From assembly GCA_019232905.1 (NCBI GenBank), contig JAFANA010000029.1:1-62210 (forward strand): a stretch of 62,210 nucleotides of DNA. Direction: 5' to 3'. The notes below the pieces were generated by a model. It was not told the origin of the DNA. It ran no database searches and saw only the letters and a program-made list of their open reading frames with translations. Position 1 is the first letter of the stretch. Each line of letters begins with the position of its first letter. Source of the DNA: Vulcanimicrobiota bacterium. Its GTDB lineage: Bacteria > Vulcanimicrobiota > Vulcanimicrobiia > Vulcanimicrobiales > Vulcanimicrobiaceae. The translations under genes and the position numbers were made by a program. Below, piece after piece: positions 53,911 through 62,210 of the stretch.

Positions 53911-55131
53911 CTAGGCCTGCTGGACGCCCTGCGGTTTCGGCATCAAGAACGTGCCGCCGAACGCAAGCACGGCGAACGCGGCGATGGCGACGTAGACCAT
54001 GACGAGACCGACATCGTCGCCGATTTTTCCGAAGGCCGGCGCAGCCAAACCACCGACGGTGTTCGCTAGGCCGAGCGTGACGCCGGACGCGACGCCGATA
54101 TGTTTCGGGAGGTACTCCTGACCGAGTACGACCAGCACGCCGGCCGAGAGTCCGAGCGAAATTCCGAAGCCGAGCGCAAGCACCGTCATCAATGCGTACG
54201 CGGGGAAATGCGTCCCGCAGATTGCAAGCAACGAGCCTAAGACCGCAGTGAGCGCAAGCGAAAGCGTAATCACGCGGCGGCGATCCACGCGGTCTGCGAG
54301 CCGGCCGCCCTGCATCGTTCCAATAGCGCCGCCGAGCAACAGCGCAAACAACGAGAAGGAACCGAAAACCGCGTGCACGCCGCTGACGCGCATGATAAAC
54401 ACCGGCGTAAACGTCACCGCGGCGAGGAACGTGGTCGAACGCAGGGCCACGACGAACGCCATCAAGGAGAATCCGCGCCAATCGTCTTTACCCGAGCGCT
54501 CGCGATGCGCGCGGTGTGCCGTACGGCGGACTTCATTGAAGCGCGGCAGTTCGCGGAACAGCAGCACGGCGACGGTCGCGGCCGGAATAAGCAAAAACGC
54601 AACGCCCGGCAGGCCGAATGCGAGAATCAGAGGCGCCGCTAAAATCGGTCCGAGCGCAAAGCCCAAGTAGCCGCCGACCGTGAAGGTGCTCATGCCCGAG
54701 GCACGCTTGCGTCCGGCGAAGTAGTTCGAGAACCGCGAACTCTCCGGATGGAACGCAGCAACGCCGACGCCGGAGATCACCGCACCCGCCAGCATCAGCG
54801 GCAAGGTCGGGGCGATCCCGATCAGCGCCGTGCCGCCGGTTGCACAAAGCACGGCGACTGGAATGACCCATGCCGTCGATCGTTTGTCTGAGAGATAGCC
54901 GAAGAGCGGCTGGACGATCGATCCGAACAGGTTCGCCGCAAGGGTCAGAGTGGCCGCCAGCGTTAAGCTGAGGCCGCGATGCATCACCAGCCACGGAATC
55001 ATGGCCGGCAACACGCCCTGATTGAGGTCGTTCACCAGATGGGCCGCGGTGAGCAGGAAGAGTCCTGAGCGGTCCGCCTTGTCGGCCGGAACTGCAGCGG
55101 GCGTGGAAGCGGAAGCGAGCGCCATGTTCAT
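53911..55131 (-). CDS. MFS transporter, fosmidomycin-resistance (Fsr) type
   Basis: 406 residues, 12 helices. Helix 1 has H-L-V-N-D-L-N-Q-G-V-L-P-A-M-I-P, the Fsr subfamily hallmark. The loop after helix 2 is FGYLSDKRSTAW, with AAFHPESSRF further on. Members export fosmidomycin or other compounds. ATGs at 55131 and 55125 are both possible. It is divergent from a LysR gene, which probably controls it. Confidence 0.9.
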   Translation of the reverse strand: MNMALASASTPAAVPADKADRSGLFLLTAAHLVNDLNQGVLPAMIPWLVMHRGLSLTLAATLTLAANLFGSIVQPLFGYLSDKRSTAWVIPVAVLCATGGTALIGIAPTLPLMLAGAVISGVGVAAFHPESSRFSNYFAGRKRASGMSTFTVGGYLGFALGPILAAPLILAFGLPGVAFLLIPAATVAVLLFRELPRFNEVRRTAHRAHRERSGKDDWRGFSLMAFVVALRSTTFLAAVTFTPVFIMRVSGVHAVFGSFSLFALLLGGAIGTMQGGRLADRVDRRRVITLSLALTAVLGSLLAICGTHFPAYALMTVLALGFGISLGLSAGVLVVLGQEYLPKHIGVASGVTLGLANTVGGLAAPAFGKIGDDVGLVMVYVAIAAFAVLAFGGTFLMPKPQGVQQA

Positions 55132-55153
55132 ATGATCACACGCTCAACTTCAT

Positions 55154-55176
55154 AAGTCCAATATATTATTCGACTT
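55154..55176. promoter_or_regulatory. LysR-type operator between the MFS and lysR genes
   Basis: An inverted repeat AAGTC-N13-GACTT lies in an A/T-rich stretch in the 64-bp gap. This fits the dyad with interrupted symmetry that LysR regulators bind at divergent promoters. Confidence 0.55.
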
Positions 55177-55195
55177 GATTTGATAAGCTACACGT

Positions 55196-56089
55196 ATGGA
55201 ACTTCGGCAGCTCCGGTATGTGGTCGCGGTTGCCCACCGGCTCAGCTTCACGCAAGCCGCCGCGGGCCTCTCGATCGCGCAGCCGGCGCTTTCGCAACAG
55301 ATCGCAGGCCTCGAACGCGAGCTCGGGGTTCGGCTCTTCGACCGTACCAACCGGCGCGTGGTGCTGACGGACGCGGGACGCGCCTTCGTCCGCCGGGCGG
55401 AACGTATCCTAGCCGACGTCGACCGGACCGTCGAGGAGATGACCGCCTATGCGGGCGGGCTTCGCGGCCGTGTCGTCGTCGGGACGTACCAGTCATTCGC
55501 GGAGTACACGCTGCCGAAGTTGCTGGGGCGCTTCCACGCGCGGTACCCCGGCATTGAGATCGCGCTGCGCGAGGGCATGGCCGACGATTTACTAGCGGGC
55601 CTCGAAGCGAACGCGATTGACGTCTTCATCGGGCATGTCGCGGAGACGCGCTACGCCGGCGACGAGCAATTTCTCGCCGAACCGCTCTACGATGACGAAC
55701 TGGTCATCGCAGTCGGAGGAGCGCACCGGCTCGCCTCGCGCAGCACCGTGCGCATGGACGACCTGCGCGACGAGCCGTTCATCATTTTCCGCCGCGGCTC
55801 GTCGGTAACGGCGCGCCTGCTGCTCGAAGCGCGCAAGGCGCAGTTCGAGCCGCGTGTCGTGTTCGAAAGCGTCGATTCGCTGACGATCCGATCGCTCGTC
55901 GCGGAAGGACTCGGCGTCGCACTCTATCCGCGCATGCTCGGCAACATGCCCGGACCGCACGTATCACTCTTATCGATCACGCCCGAACGGCTCATCAGAA
56001 ACGTCGCGCTCGTGCGGCGCAGCGCGCCGTATGCGCCGTCGGCCGAAACGTTCATCGACTTTATCCGCGACGCAATGGAGTACGCATGA
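55196..56089 (+). CDS. LysR-family transcriptional regulator
   Basis: 297 residues. The N-terminal winged helix-turn-helix (MELRQLRYVVAVAHRLSFTQAAAGLSIAQPALSQQIAGLERELGVRLFDR) is classic, followed by a periplasmic-binding-type effector domain from about residue 90. No ribosome site is evident before the ATG. The stop overlaps the UDG gene by four bases. Confidence 0.94.
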   Translation: MELRQLRYVVAVAHRLSFTQAAAGLSIAQPALSQQIAGLERELGVRLFDRTNRRVVLTDAGRAFVRRAERILADVDRTVEEMTAYAGGLRGRVVVGTYQSFAEYTLPKLLGRFHARYPGIEIALREGMADDLLAGLEANAIDVFIGHVAETRYAGDEQFLAEPLYDDELVIAVGGAHRLASRSTVRMDDLRDEPFIIFRRGSSVTARLLLEARKAQFEPRVVFESVDSLTIRSLVAEGLGVALYPRMLGNMPGPHVSLLSITPERLIRNVALVRRSAPYAPSAETFIDFIRDAMEYA

Positions 56090-56805
56090 GCCGCGCGAGA
56101 ACGCTCGACCAGATCAATCGCAGCATCATCCGCTGCACACGGTGTCCGCAATTGCGCGCATACTGCGCGGATGTTGCGCGCACGAAAAAACGCGCGCACG
56201 CAGAGGAGACGTACTGGGGCAAACCGGTACCCTCGTTCGGAACCGATGATGCGCGGGTGTTGATCGTCGGCCTTGCGCCCGGCGCGCACGGCAGCAATCG
56301 CACGGGCCGTCCGTTCACGGGCGACGCGTCCGGCGAGTTTCTCTATCCGGCACTCTATCGCGCGGGTTTTGCGTCACAACCGCAAGCGACGCATTGCGAC
56401 GACGGGCTCGTGTTGCACGACTGCGTCATCACGTCCGCCGGACGCTGCGCGCCTCCGAAAAACAAACCAACGCCCGAAGAACTGCGCAATTGCTTTCCGT
56501 ATCTGCTTGAAGAGTTCGACGCATTGCCGAATCTGCGCGTGATGATCGGCCTCGGTTCGATCGGCTTCGATGCGATTCTCAAAGTGCTTCGCGAAAGAGG
56601 ATTTACACTCGATCCGCAGCGCCCGAAATTCGGCCACGGCGCAGAGGTGCGCGCGCATAAGGGAGGGCGAGAAATCGTCGTACTCGGCTCTTATCATCCT
56701 AGCCGCCAAAACACAAACACCGGCGTCCTGACGGTACCGATGTTCGACGCAATTTTCACCCGCACCAGTGTCATCCTGAACGAAGCGCCGCAGGCGCGCA
56801 GTTGA
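56086..56805 (+). CDS. Uracil-DNA glycosylase, family 5 (UdgB-like)
   Basis: 239 residues. Motif A is G-L-A-P-G-A-H-G-S-N-R-T-G-R-P-F-T-G-D and motif B is H-P-S-R-Q-N-T-N-T-G, both of the family-5 type that lacks the polar Asp/Asn of family 1. Cys17 and Cys20, with two later cysteines, fit an Fe-S cluster. It removes uracil and some other deaminated bases. The last 12 residues (SVILNEAPQARS) are encoded by repeat copy 7, so the tail was set by repeat insertion. Confidence 0.92.
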   Translation: MSRARTLDQINRSIIRCTRCPQLRAYCADVARTKKRAHAEETYWGKPVPSFGTDDARVLIVGLAPGAHGSNRTGRPFTGDASGEFLYPALYRAGFASQPQATHCDDGLVLHDCVITSAGRCAPPKNKPTPEELRNCFPYLLEEFDALPNLRVMIGLGSIGFDAILKVLRERGFTLDPQRPKFGHGAEVRAHKGGREIVVLGSYHPSRQNTNTGVLTVPMFDAIFTRTSVILNEAPQARS

Positions 56806-56899
56806 AGGATCGTCTCAAACAAGAAGCCCGACGAGATTTCGTCGAGCCGTTCATGCGTAGCGATCCTTCAACTCCGCTACGCTGCGTTCAGGATGACAC
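56768..56899. repeat. Dispersed palindromic repeat, copy 7 (long subfamily)
   Basis: Left arm TGTCATCCTGAACGAAGCGCCGCAGGCGC and AAGGATCG; a decayed core hairpin (GACGA-GATT-TCGTC, 56829-56842); right arm CGATCCTTCAACT ending CAGGATGACAC. The first 38 bases are translated as the end of the UDG gene. The right end abuts the stop of the convergent lipoprotein gene. Confidence 0.85.
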
Positions 56900-57274
56900 T
56901 TATCGCGTAGGTAATGGGCTCGGCATGACGGGGCGGCCGCACATGTCGGTGACTTGGGTGAGGCCTAATTTATATTGGCGCGTTTGTGTTCGTGGATCGG
57001 GACGCGGATCGCCGAAAAATTTGCGCGCTTCTTGATAGGCTTTTGCGCGCGCTTCGTCATCCGGTGCGCTGAGAATCAGAATCTGGGCCGGCGTTGCATC
57101 GGCGTTCGCCTGAACGAACAACTCGGCGCCGTCGAGCGTTAAGCGGCGTTCTTCACAGGAGCGTAGCGGCAGCGGTGTGCCGCTCGGCCGGGGCGACGCC
57201 GAGTCGCTCGAGGTCGCGTGGCTGCACGCGCAGAGCGCGAGCAACGCTACTGGAACGAGAGCGTTCTTCCGCAC
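56900..57274 (-). CDS. Small lipoprotein
   Basis: 124 residues with a signal peptide ending in a lipobox L-C-A-C and a Ser/Pro linker. The mature domain has the pattern of a short alpha/beta fold with Cys in RSCEERR and DMCGRP, perhaps a disulfide. No family recognised. The start overlaps the upstream small exported-protein gene by 28 bp. Confidence 0.65.
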   Translation of the reverse strand: MRKNALVPVALLALCACSHATSSDSASPRPSGTPLPLRSCEERRLTLDGAELFVQANADATPAQILILSAPDDEARAKAYQEARKFFGDPRPDPRTQTRQYKLGLTQVTDMCGRPVMPSPLPTR

Positions 57275-57618
57275 GAGTCGACCGCCTTATCGGGAATCAT
57301 CATCCCGCCCGAACCCGGTTTGAACGAAACGATATGCATCGGCGGCGCATCGACCCCTGCAGGTCCGAAGCGCTGCTCGAGGCTGATACGCAGATCGTTA
57401 GCCTCTTCCATGTTCTCTTGCGCGTCGAGAAGCAGATACTGCTGCACGCTCCCGTTCCTCGCGAAGAGAATTTTGAATGAGATGCCTTTTTCGTTCTTGA
57501 CCAGCTGCTCTCCGCACGACGGCCCGGGCGTGACCGCAAGCGACGGTCGCGGGAACGCGAACACCGCCGCCAGCACAAAGGGCGCAACGAAGAGACGGGT
57601 GACGAGTCGAACTCTCAC
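57247..57618 (-). CDS. Small exported protein
   Basis: 123 residues with a signal peptide (VTRLFVAPFVLAAVFAFPRPSLA). The mature part of about 95 residues has two cysteines (PSCGEQ and DSCGRT) that could pair, and a QENMEEANDLRISLEQRFGP helix. It resembles its downstream neighbour in size, helix placement and Cys spacing, so the two may be distant paralogues. The gene follows aspS by 7 bp. Confidence 0.65.
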   Translation of the reverse strand: MRVRLVTRLFVAPFVLAAVFAFPRPSLAVTPGPSCGEQLVKNEKGISFKILFARNGSVQQYLLLDAQENMEEANDLRISLEQRFGPAGVDAPPMHIVSFKPGSGGMMIPDKAVDSCGRTLSFQ

Positions 57619-57625
57619 GCTCGTA

Positions 57626-59404
57626 TTATCGGCCGGCGGCCTGGTCCGGGGGTGGCGGCGCAGTGCTCTTCAGGTAAAGATCTCGCAAGAGCTGCTCGGG
57701 GACGGCTGAGGGCGCGTCCATCATGACGTCGCGCGCAGACTGGTTCTTCGGGAACGCAATCACGTCGCGCAAATGATTTTCGCCGGCCGCCAGCATGACG
57801 ATGCGGTCGATACCGAGTGCCATCCCGCCGTGCGGCGGAGCACCGTACTCGAGCGCCTTGACGAAGAAGCCGAACTGGTCTTGAATCTGCTGCGGCGTCA
57901 TCCCGAGCATCTCGAAGATCGCGCGTTGCTCTTCAGGCTTGTGGATACGAATCGAACCCGAACCGAGCTCGTAGCCGTTGAGCACCATATCGTAGTGTTG
58001 CGCGCGCATCTTGAGCGGATCGGTGTGCAAATATTGCCACTGGCCTTCGCCCGGCGACGTGAACGGATGGTGCGCAGGATATGCCTTGCCGGTCTCGTCG
58101 TCGACTTCCAAGTACGGGAAATCGAGGACCCAGCAGAACGAAAACTGCTTCGGATCGCGCAGTCCGCAGCGCTCGCCGACCGCGTTGCGCATCTTGCCCG
58201 CCACCGCAAGCGCGTGCGCGCGCGCATCCGCAAAGAGCAGAATCGCGTCGCCCGTTTCACTTTGCGTTGCCGAGCGAAGTTTCGCAACGTGGTCGTCGTT
58301 GATGAATTTCTGCGCGGATGATTTCACGCCGTCGGCACCGAGCGCGACCCATACCATACCTCTGGCACCGGCCGTTTTCGCTTCTTCCGTAAGCGCATCG
58401 AAATCGCGGCGCGACAGCGAGGCTCCTCCGGGATAACGCAGCGCGACGATCGCGCCTTCCGTATCGATGACGGATTTGAAGACGACGAAATCCGTGCCTG
58501 CAAAGATGTCGTTCACTTGGGCAAGCTCGAGTCCGAAGCGCAAGTCGGGCTTATCGATGCCGTATTTATTCATCGCATCGTCGTAGGTCAAGCGCGGAAA
58601 CGGCGCAAGGTCGACGCCGAGCACATTTTTCCAAACGCGGCGGATGCACGACTCCATCGTCTCGATCACATCTTCTTGGTTCGTAAAGGACATCTCGACG
58701 TCGAGCTGCGTGAATTCCGGCTGACGGTCCGCACGCTGGTCTTCATCGCGCATGCAGCGCGCGATCTGCATGTATTTGCCGAAGCCGGCGATCATGCAGA
58801 TCTGCTTGAGCAGTTGCGGCGATTGTGGAAGCGCGTAGAATTCGCCCGGATAGAGGCGGGACGGCACGAGATAGTCGCGCGCACCTTCCGGCGTGCTCTT
58901 GATCAGCATCGGCGTTTCGATTTCGACGAAGCCGCGCTCGTCGAAGAAATCACGCATCGTCTTCACGATCTTGTGGCGCAGAATGATGTTGTTCTGCATG
59001 CGTGGACGGCGCAGATCGAGATAACGGTACTCCAGGCGCAAATCGACGTCAACGTCGGCATCGACGTTGATCTGGAACGGCGGCACTTGCGAACGGTTGA
59101 GAATCTCGAGCGAATCGATGCCGACTTCGATCTCGCCGGTTGCGAGGGTGCTGTTTTCCGTTCCGGCCGGGCGCTTGCGAACGGTACCCGTAATGCGCAG
59201 GACGTCTTCATTGCGCAAGTGTTCGGCGTCTTTGAAACTGACGTGCGTCGGATCGAAGACGATCTGCGTCACGCCGTCGCGATCGCGCAAGTCGACAAAA
59301 ATCAAGCCGCCGTGGTCACGGCGGCGATTGACCCAACCGTTGAGTTCAACGGCTGCGCCGGCATCGCTCGCGCGCAGTGCTCCACATGAGAATCGGGTGA
59401 TCAC
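57626..59404 (-). CDS. aspS: Aspartyl-tRNA synthetase (bacterial type)
   Basis: 592 residues from a GTG that overlaps the glycosyltransferase stop (GTGA). The N-terminal OB-fold has NRRRDHGGLIFVDLRDRDG, class II motif 2 is FRDEDQ-like (CMRDEDQRADRQPEFTQLD), an inserted GAD domain lies about 290-420, and motif 3 is GMALGIDRIVML. Whether it also charges tRNA-Asn cannot be told here; gatCAB genes are not in the window. Confidence 0.97.
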   Translation of the reverse strand: MITRFSCGALRASDAGAAVELNGWVNRRRDHGGLIFVDLRDRDGVTQIVFDPTHVSFKDAEHLRNEDVLRITGTVRKRPAGTENSTLATGEIEVGIDSLEILNRSQVPPFQINVDADVDVDLRLEYRYLDLRRPRMQNNIILRHKIVKTMRDFFDERGFVEIETPMLIKSTPEGARDYLVPSRLYPGEFYALPQSPQLLKQICMIAGFGKYMQIARCMRDEDQRADRQPEFTQLDVEMSFTNQEDVIETMESCIRRVWKNVLGVDLAPFPRLTYDDAMNKYGIDKPDLRFGLELAQVNDIFAGTDFVVFKSVIDTEGAIVALRYPGGASLSRRDFDALTEEAKTAGARGMVWVALGADGVKSSAQKFINDDHVAKLRSATQSETGDAILLFADARAHALAVAGKMRNAVGERCGLRDPKQFSFCWVLDFPYLEVDDETGKAYPAHHPFTSPGEGQWQYLHTDPLKMRAQHYDMVLNGYELGSGSIRIHKPEEQRAIFEMLGMTPQQIQDQFGFFVKALEYGAPPHGGMALGIDRIVMLAAGENHLRDVIAFPKNQSARDVMMDAPSAVPEQLLRDLYLKSTAPPPPDQAAGR

Positions 59405-60315
59405 GTCGGCTCCTTCAGGGCGGCTTTGATTCCAGAAACGTAATAGTATTGTTGAACGAGATCGCGCGCGAATTTCGATTTCGCGGCACGCGCATCAAAA
59501 AATCCGAGGAGCGCCGGCACGTTCGTCAGCATCGAATGCAGTCCGAGCGAGACAGGCGTCATGCCGAGATTTAACTGCACTGCGAAATCCGGATGCTTGC
59601 GATAAAACCGCACGGTCGAGCGGCCTGCCAGTTTCATCTTCTCTTTTTGATCGTCGTGCGGCACGTCTTGGCAGTGATAATTCACCGCGTTTGGTTCGTA
59701 AAGAATCGTGATGCCGGCGCGTTCCAATCGGTAGCCGAGCTCCAGATCCTCGTGACCGTACCCGGTGAAGTCTTCGTCGAACTTTCCGACGCGCAGTAAA
59801 TCGTCGCGTCGCACCGATGCGTTCCCGGTGAGAAAGTACAGCCACGGCAACGTCTTACGCGTGGGCTTGTGCAACGAACCGCGGTCTTGCGGATGATCGC
59901 GCTTGTAGGCGTAATCCTCGAGGTCCTTCACCTGCACTTCGAGACCGACGACCGCAATATTCTTTTGCTCACGATGATGGCCCAGGTGCCGTGAAAGAAG
60001 ATCCGGCGACGCAAGAATATCCGAGTCGTTGAAGAGCACGACGTCGCCCTGCGCCGCGTCGATGCCCGCATTACGTGCCATCGCGCGACCGGTGTAGGAC
60101 CCCGGCAGATGGCGAATGTTCGGATGCTCGGCATGGACGCGAGCCAAATACTCCGCCGTACCGTCCGTCGAATTTGAATCGCACACGAGCACTTCAAACT
60201 CGCTCGCCGGCAAATCTTGCGCGAGCAGCGTCGGAATAACGTGAGCAAGCGTATCGAACCGGTTGTAGGTCGGAACGACGACGGAAATTTCAGGAGCCTG
60301 TCGGAGTGTGGTCAT
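59401..60315 (-). CDS. Glycosyltransferase family 2
   Basis: 304 residues. GT-A fold: SVVVPTYNRFDTL at 11-23, nucleotide-binding CDSNSTDGT, the D-S-D metal motif at 97-99 (FNDSDI), and a C-terminal GHEDLELGYRLERAGI acceptor-side motif. The substrate is unknown; it is probably a surface glycan enzyme acting with the neighbouring GT9 and GT2. The frame extends further 5' but without GT sequence. The ATG and the first eight codons lie inside the inverted repeat at 60292-60400. Confidence 0.88.
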   Translation of the reverse strand: MTTLRQAPEISVVVPTYNRFDTLAHVIPTLLAQDLPASEFEVLVCDSNSTDGTAEYLARVHAEHPNIRHLPGSYTGRAMARNAGIDAAQGDVVLFNDSDILASPDLLSRHLGHHREQKNIAVVGLEVQVKDLEDYAYKRDHPQDRGSLHKPTRKTLPWLYFLTGNASVRRDDLLRVGKFDEDFTGYGHEDLELGYRLERAGITILYEPNAVNYHCQDVPHDDQKEKMKLAGRSTVRFYRKHPDFAVQLNLGMTPVSLGLHSMLTNVPALLGFFDARAAKSKFARDLVQQYYYVSGIKAALKEPT

Positions 60316-60400
60316 TTTCGCATTCGGGCTGGATTTTGTTCGGAGCAAGGAGCGATGAGGGAGCGAAGGGCGAGAATGCGCCACGCTTCGACAGGCTCCT
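60292..60400. repeat. Inverted repeat (copy 8, variant of the dispersed family)
   Basis: 20-bp arms AGGAGCCTGTCGGAGTGTGG (60292-60311) and CCACGCTTCGACAGGCTCCT (60381-60400) differ at two positions. A nested pair CGCATTC/GAATGCG lies inside. GACAGGCTC also occurs in copy 2 and GAGCCTGTC in copy 6. The element holds the start of the GT2 gene and the stop of the GT9 gene. Confidence 0.75.
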
Positions 60401-61382
60401 AGGCATCGTTTGTGGTCAATCGTTCGACGCCGCGGACGATTCGTGCGCGAAAATGCGCAAGAGAGGTCTCGTCGGCAAATTCCGGCTTGCGAACCAGCAC
60501 GCTGGGCACGCGATACGGCGCCCATTCTTGCGAGTTCAACCGGAAGTAGCGGTGTTCGAAAGCGACTAGCGTGGGCCTGCACACCGCACTTGCGACATGA
60601 GTCGCACCGGTATCAACGGTCACGACACAGCGCGCGCGTTCGAAGAGCGCCGCCCAGGTGTAAAACGGCAGGCTGTGCGCGACCGTAAAACCGCGCCTTT
60701 CGAACATTTGTGCGTAGCGTTCCGATTCTTCCGGGCACGAAATCACGACGGGGTCGTAGCGTTTCCGCAATTCTTCAGCGAGTGCAAGCGTGCTCTCGGC
60801 CGTGCTGCCTTGACCAAACCAGCGCGAGCCGAGGTGCAGGACTACCGGATGCCCGGGAAGATGCGCGAGCGCCGCACGGTCGCTCTCGCGCACGTCCAAA
60901 CGCAGCTCTTCACGACGGTTTGCCGCGCCGGCGAGCGACACGAGTTCCAACAACTGATCGACTTCGTGCGGCACGACGAGATTCGGTCGCCGTTCGCAGA
61001 GCTCGGGATCAGCCACGCTTACCATGACGCGGTTGAGATAGAGGCGCGAGGTAAGCCGGGCGATCCACCGGCGTTGATACGTGTAACCGGCGCGGATGCC
61101 CGCACCGGTCGCTCCGACGAGTTGCACGTCGATGCTTCGCGGCGCGAGCGCAATCGCGATATCGAAGCCGTTGCGCGCCGCACCGAACGTGCGCGCTTTA
61201 ACTTCACGGGGCAGATCGATGAGTTCGTCGATGTCGCTGTTACGCTCCATGACGATCCGGTTGTAGGGGCTCGTCACCATCGTGATGTGCGCGTCGGGAA
61301 ACGACGCGCGCACCGTGGCAATCGCCGGCGTCGAAAGGATGAGGTCGCCGATGCGATCGGTTCGCGAAAGCAGAATCTTCAA
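60399..61382 (-). CDS. Glycosyltransferase family 9 (heptosyltransferase-like)
   Basis: 327 residues. GT-B fold: LLSRTDRIGDLILSTPAI at the N-terminus, GSRWFGQGSTAES at the domain junction, and the C-terminal VVTVDTGATHVASAVCRPTLVAFEHR nucleotide-sugar motif, as in ADP-heptose:LPS transferases. Exact sugar unknown. The stop lies in the inverted repeat at 60292-60400, and its start overlaps the next glycosyltransferase (ATGA). Confidence 0.9.
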   Translation of the reverse strand: MKILLSRTDRIGDLILSTPAIATVRASFPDAHITMVTSPYNRIVMERNSDIDELIDLPREVKARTFGAARNGFDIAIALAPRSIDVQLVGATGAGIRAGYTYQRRWIARLTSRLYLNRVMVSVADPELCERRPNLVVPHEVDQLLELVSLAGAANRREELRLDVRESDRAALAHLPGHPVVLHLGSRWFGQGSTAESTLALAEELRKRYDPVVISCPEESERYAQMFERRGFTVAHSLPFYTWAALFERARCVVTVDTGATHVASAVCRPTLVAFEHRYFRLNSQEWAPYRVPSVLVRKPEFADETSLAHFRARIVRGVERLTTNDA

Positions 61383-62210
61383 CGGCGCAGCGCGTCTTCC
61401 AACTCTTCGTAATACGCGTTACGCGCGAGTCTGCGCGCGGCTCGCAACTCCGGATTCGTCAGCGGACGGTCAATGGACGAATCGTCGGTTTCTGGATGAA
61501 ATGCGCGCGCTTTCTCGATGCCGCGAATCCATTTGTTCATCCCGCGTTGCACGGGGTTGTTGCCGGTGGCGAGATACGTGCGCCAGTGCGGATGCAACTT
61601 CGCGAGTTGCACGGCGGTACGCGCCTGCGCGCGCGCCTGGCGTACCATTTTCGCAACGTCACCGGTGCGCGGACGCGGCTTCCAATGATAGGCGAGCGCC
61701 TTCGGATTGAAGACCGCCTTCACCCCGCCGAAGCGCAAGCGCAAGCCGACGTCGATGTCTTCCCACCCGTACTCGGAGAAGGACTCGTTGAAACCACCGA
61801 TCGCGCGAATCGTGACGAGCGGTACCGACACGTTGGTCGTCCAGAAAAAGTTGCCGCTGTAGTTGTGCAGCTTCCACACGGGCGGCGGGAGATCGTCGAA
61901 ACTTTCGACGTTGATCGCGCCGCCGCGCACGATAGCTTTTGGATGCGCATCGTGCGTGCGCAGATGCTCTTCGACAAAATTCGGCAGCGGCAAGACGTCG
62001 TCATCGATGAAGATGATGCGCTCGCCGCTGGCCTGCGCGATCCCGACATTGCGCCCCTTGGCGAGACCCGAATTCTGCTGATTGACGACGACGAAGCGGC
62101 ACGTCGCTCGCGCTTGCGCGCGCGCAATCACCTCGGGCGTCGAGTCCGTGGACCCGTCGTTCACGAGTACGATTTCATACGAATCCGCCGGAACCGTTTG
62201 CTCGAAGCAC
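61379..62210 (-). CDS. Glycosyltransferase family 2, 5' end outside window
   Basis: At least 276 residues visible; the frame is open to the window edge. GT-A core: EIVLVNDGSTDSTPEV, GLAKGRNVGI, the D-D-D motif in IIFIDDDVLPLPNF, and GWEDIDVGLRLRFGG. A basic C-terminal region follows. It is coupled to the GT9 gene by four bases, so three glycosyltransferases form one operon ahead of aspS. Confidence 0.88.
   Translation of the reverse strand, partial: CFEQTVPADSYEIVLVNDGSTDSTPEVIARAQARATCRFVVVNQQNSGLAKGRNVGIAQASGERIIFIDDDVLPLPNFVEEHLRTHDAHPKAIVRGGAINVESFDDLPPPVWKLHNYSGNFFWTTNVSVPLVTIRAIGGFNESFSEYGWEDIDVGLRLRFGGVKAVFNPKALAYHWKPRPRTGDVAKMVRQARAQARTAVQLAKLHPHWRTYLATGNNPVQRGMNKWIRGIEKARAFHPETDDSSIDRPLTNPELRAARRLARNAYYEELEDALRR

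Overview
The window is 62.2 kb of dense, high-GC bacterial chromosome (about 60% GC by eye). It holds 66 called protein genes, nearly all chromosomal housekeeping or accessory functions. There is no rRNA, recognisable tRNA, CRISPR array, prophage or intact insertion sequence. The gene set fits a member of the Terrabacteria-side phyla, and an uncultured lineage such as Candidatus Eremiobacterota (WPS-2) is my best guess. The reasons are a Gram-positive-like gene order (rpiB-glyA-upp-comEB-wecA-mnaA-atp-murA-mreB), a SigB-type stress cassette, NHEJ genes, b plus b' ATP synthase subunits, and envelope genes of diderm flavour (LptA-like protein, GT9 glycosyltransferase). The placement is inference.

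Layout. 0-2 kb: end of an MFS transporter, an AIM24/TIGR00266 protein and a secreted protein. 2.1-6.4 kb (minus): an NHEJ operon with two small membrane proteins, a PE-ligase LigD, a STAS anti-sigma antagonist, a separate LigD polymerase and Ku. 6.5-9 kb (plus): a membrane protein, a YyaL-type thioredoxin protein and a TM2 protein. 9.1-19 kb (minus): two GT-C-like membrane proteins, a LolA-like protein and alaS, then sigB-rsbW-rsbV-ytxH-ytxG and a cysteine desulfurase. 19-20.2 kb: divergent MarR regulator and RutE-like reductase with overlapping promoters. 20.3-43.5 kb: almost all minus. It contains rarA, a 7TM-GAF protein, a SnoaL-propeller fusion, an LptA-like protein, tsaC, mreB, murA, the full atp operon (ZIBEF'FHAGDC), mnaA, wecA, comEB and upp. 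After an inserted plus-strand MFS gene come a HAD hydrolase, glyA and rpiB. 43.6-46.2 kb: a TIM-barrel protein, a structured RNA resembling HEARO/IscB omega RNA with no IscB beside it, a DUF1905 protein, a tandem PilZ protein and an M91-like zinc peptidase. 46.2-53.6 kb: photolyase, then a coupled plus operon of dgcA, dgcN, peptide-binding lipoprotein, C39-like peptidase, trmL and GNAT. 53.5-62.2 kb: bactofilin, Fsr-type MFS with divergent LysR, family-5 UDG, two small exported proteins, aspS and three glycosyltransferases, the last cut by the window edge.

How the parts fit. Many adjacent genes overlap by ATGA, GTGA or TAATG, so translational coupling is common. Stress response recurs: a SigB/RsbW/RsbV module sits with YtxG/YtxH, a second RsbV-like STAS protein lies inside the NHEJ operon, and a SigB-like promoter match precedes that operon. 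A dispersed palindromic repeat (arms with TGTCATCCTGA and AAGGATCG) occurs in eight full or partial copies, close against gene ends. It supplies stop codons, the tail of the UDG gene and the first codons of a glycosyltransferase, and one copy sits inside the atp operon.
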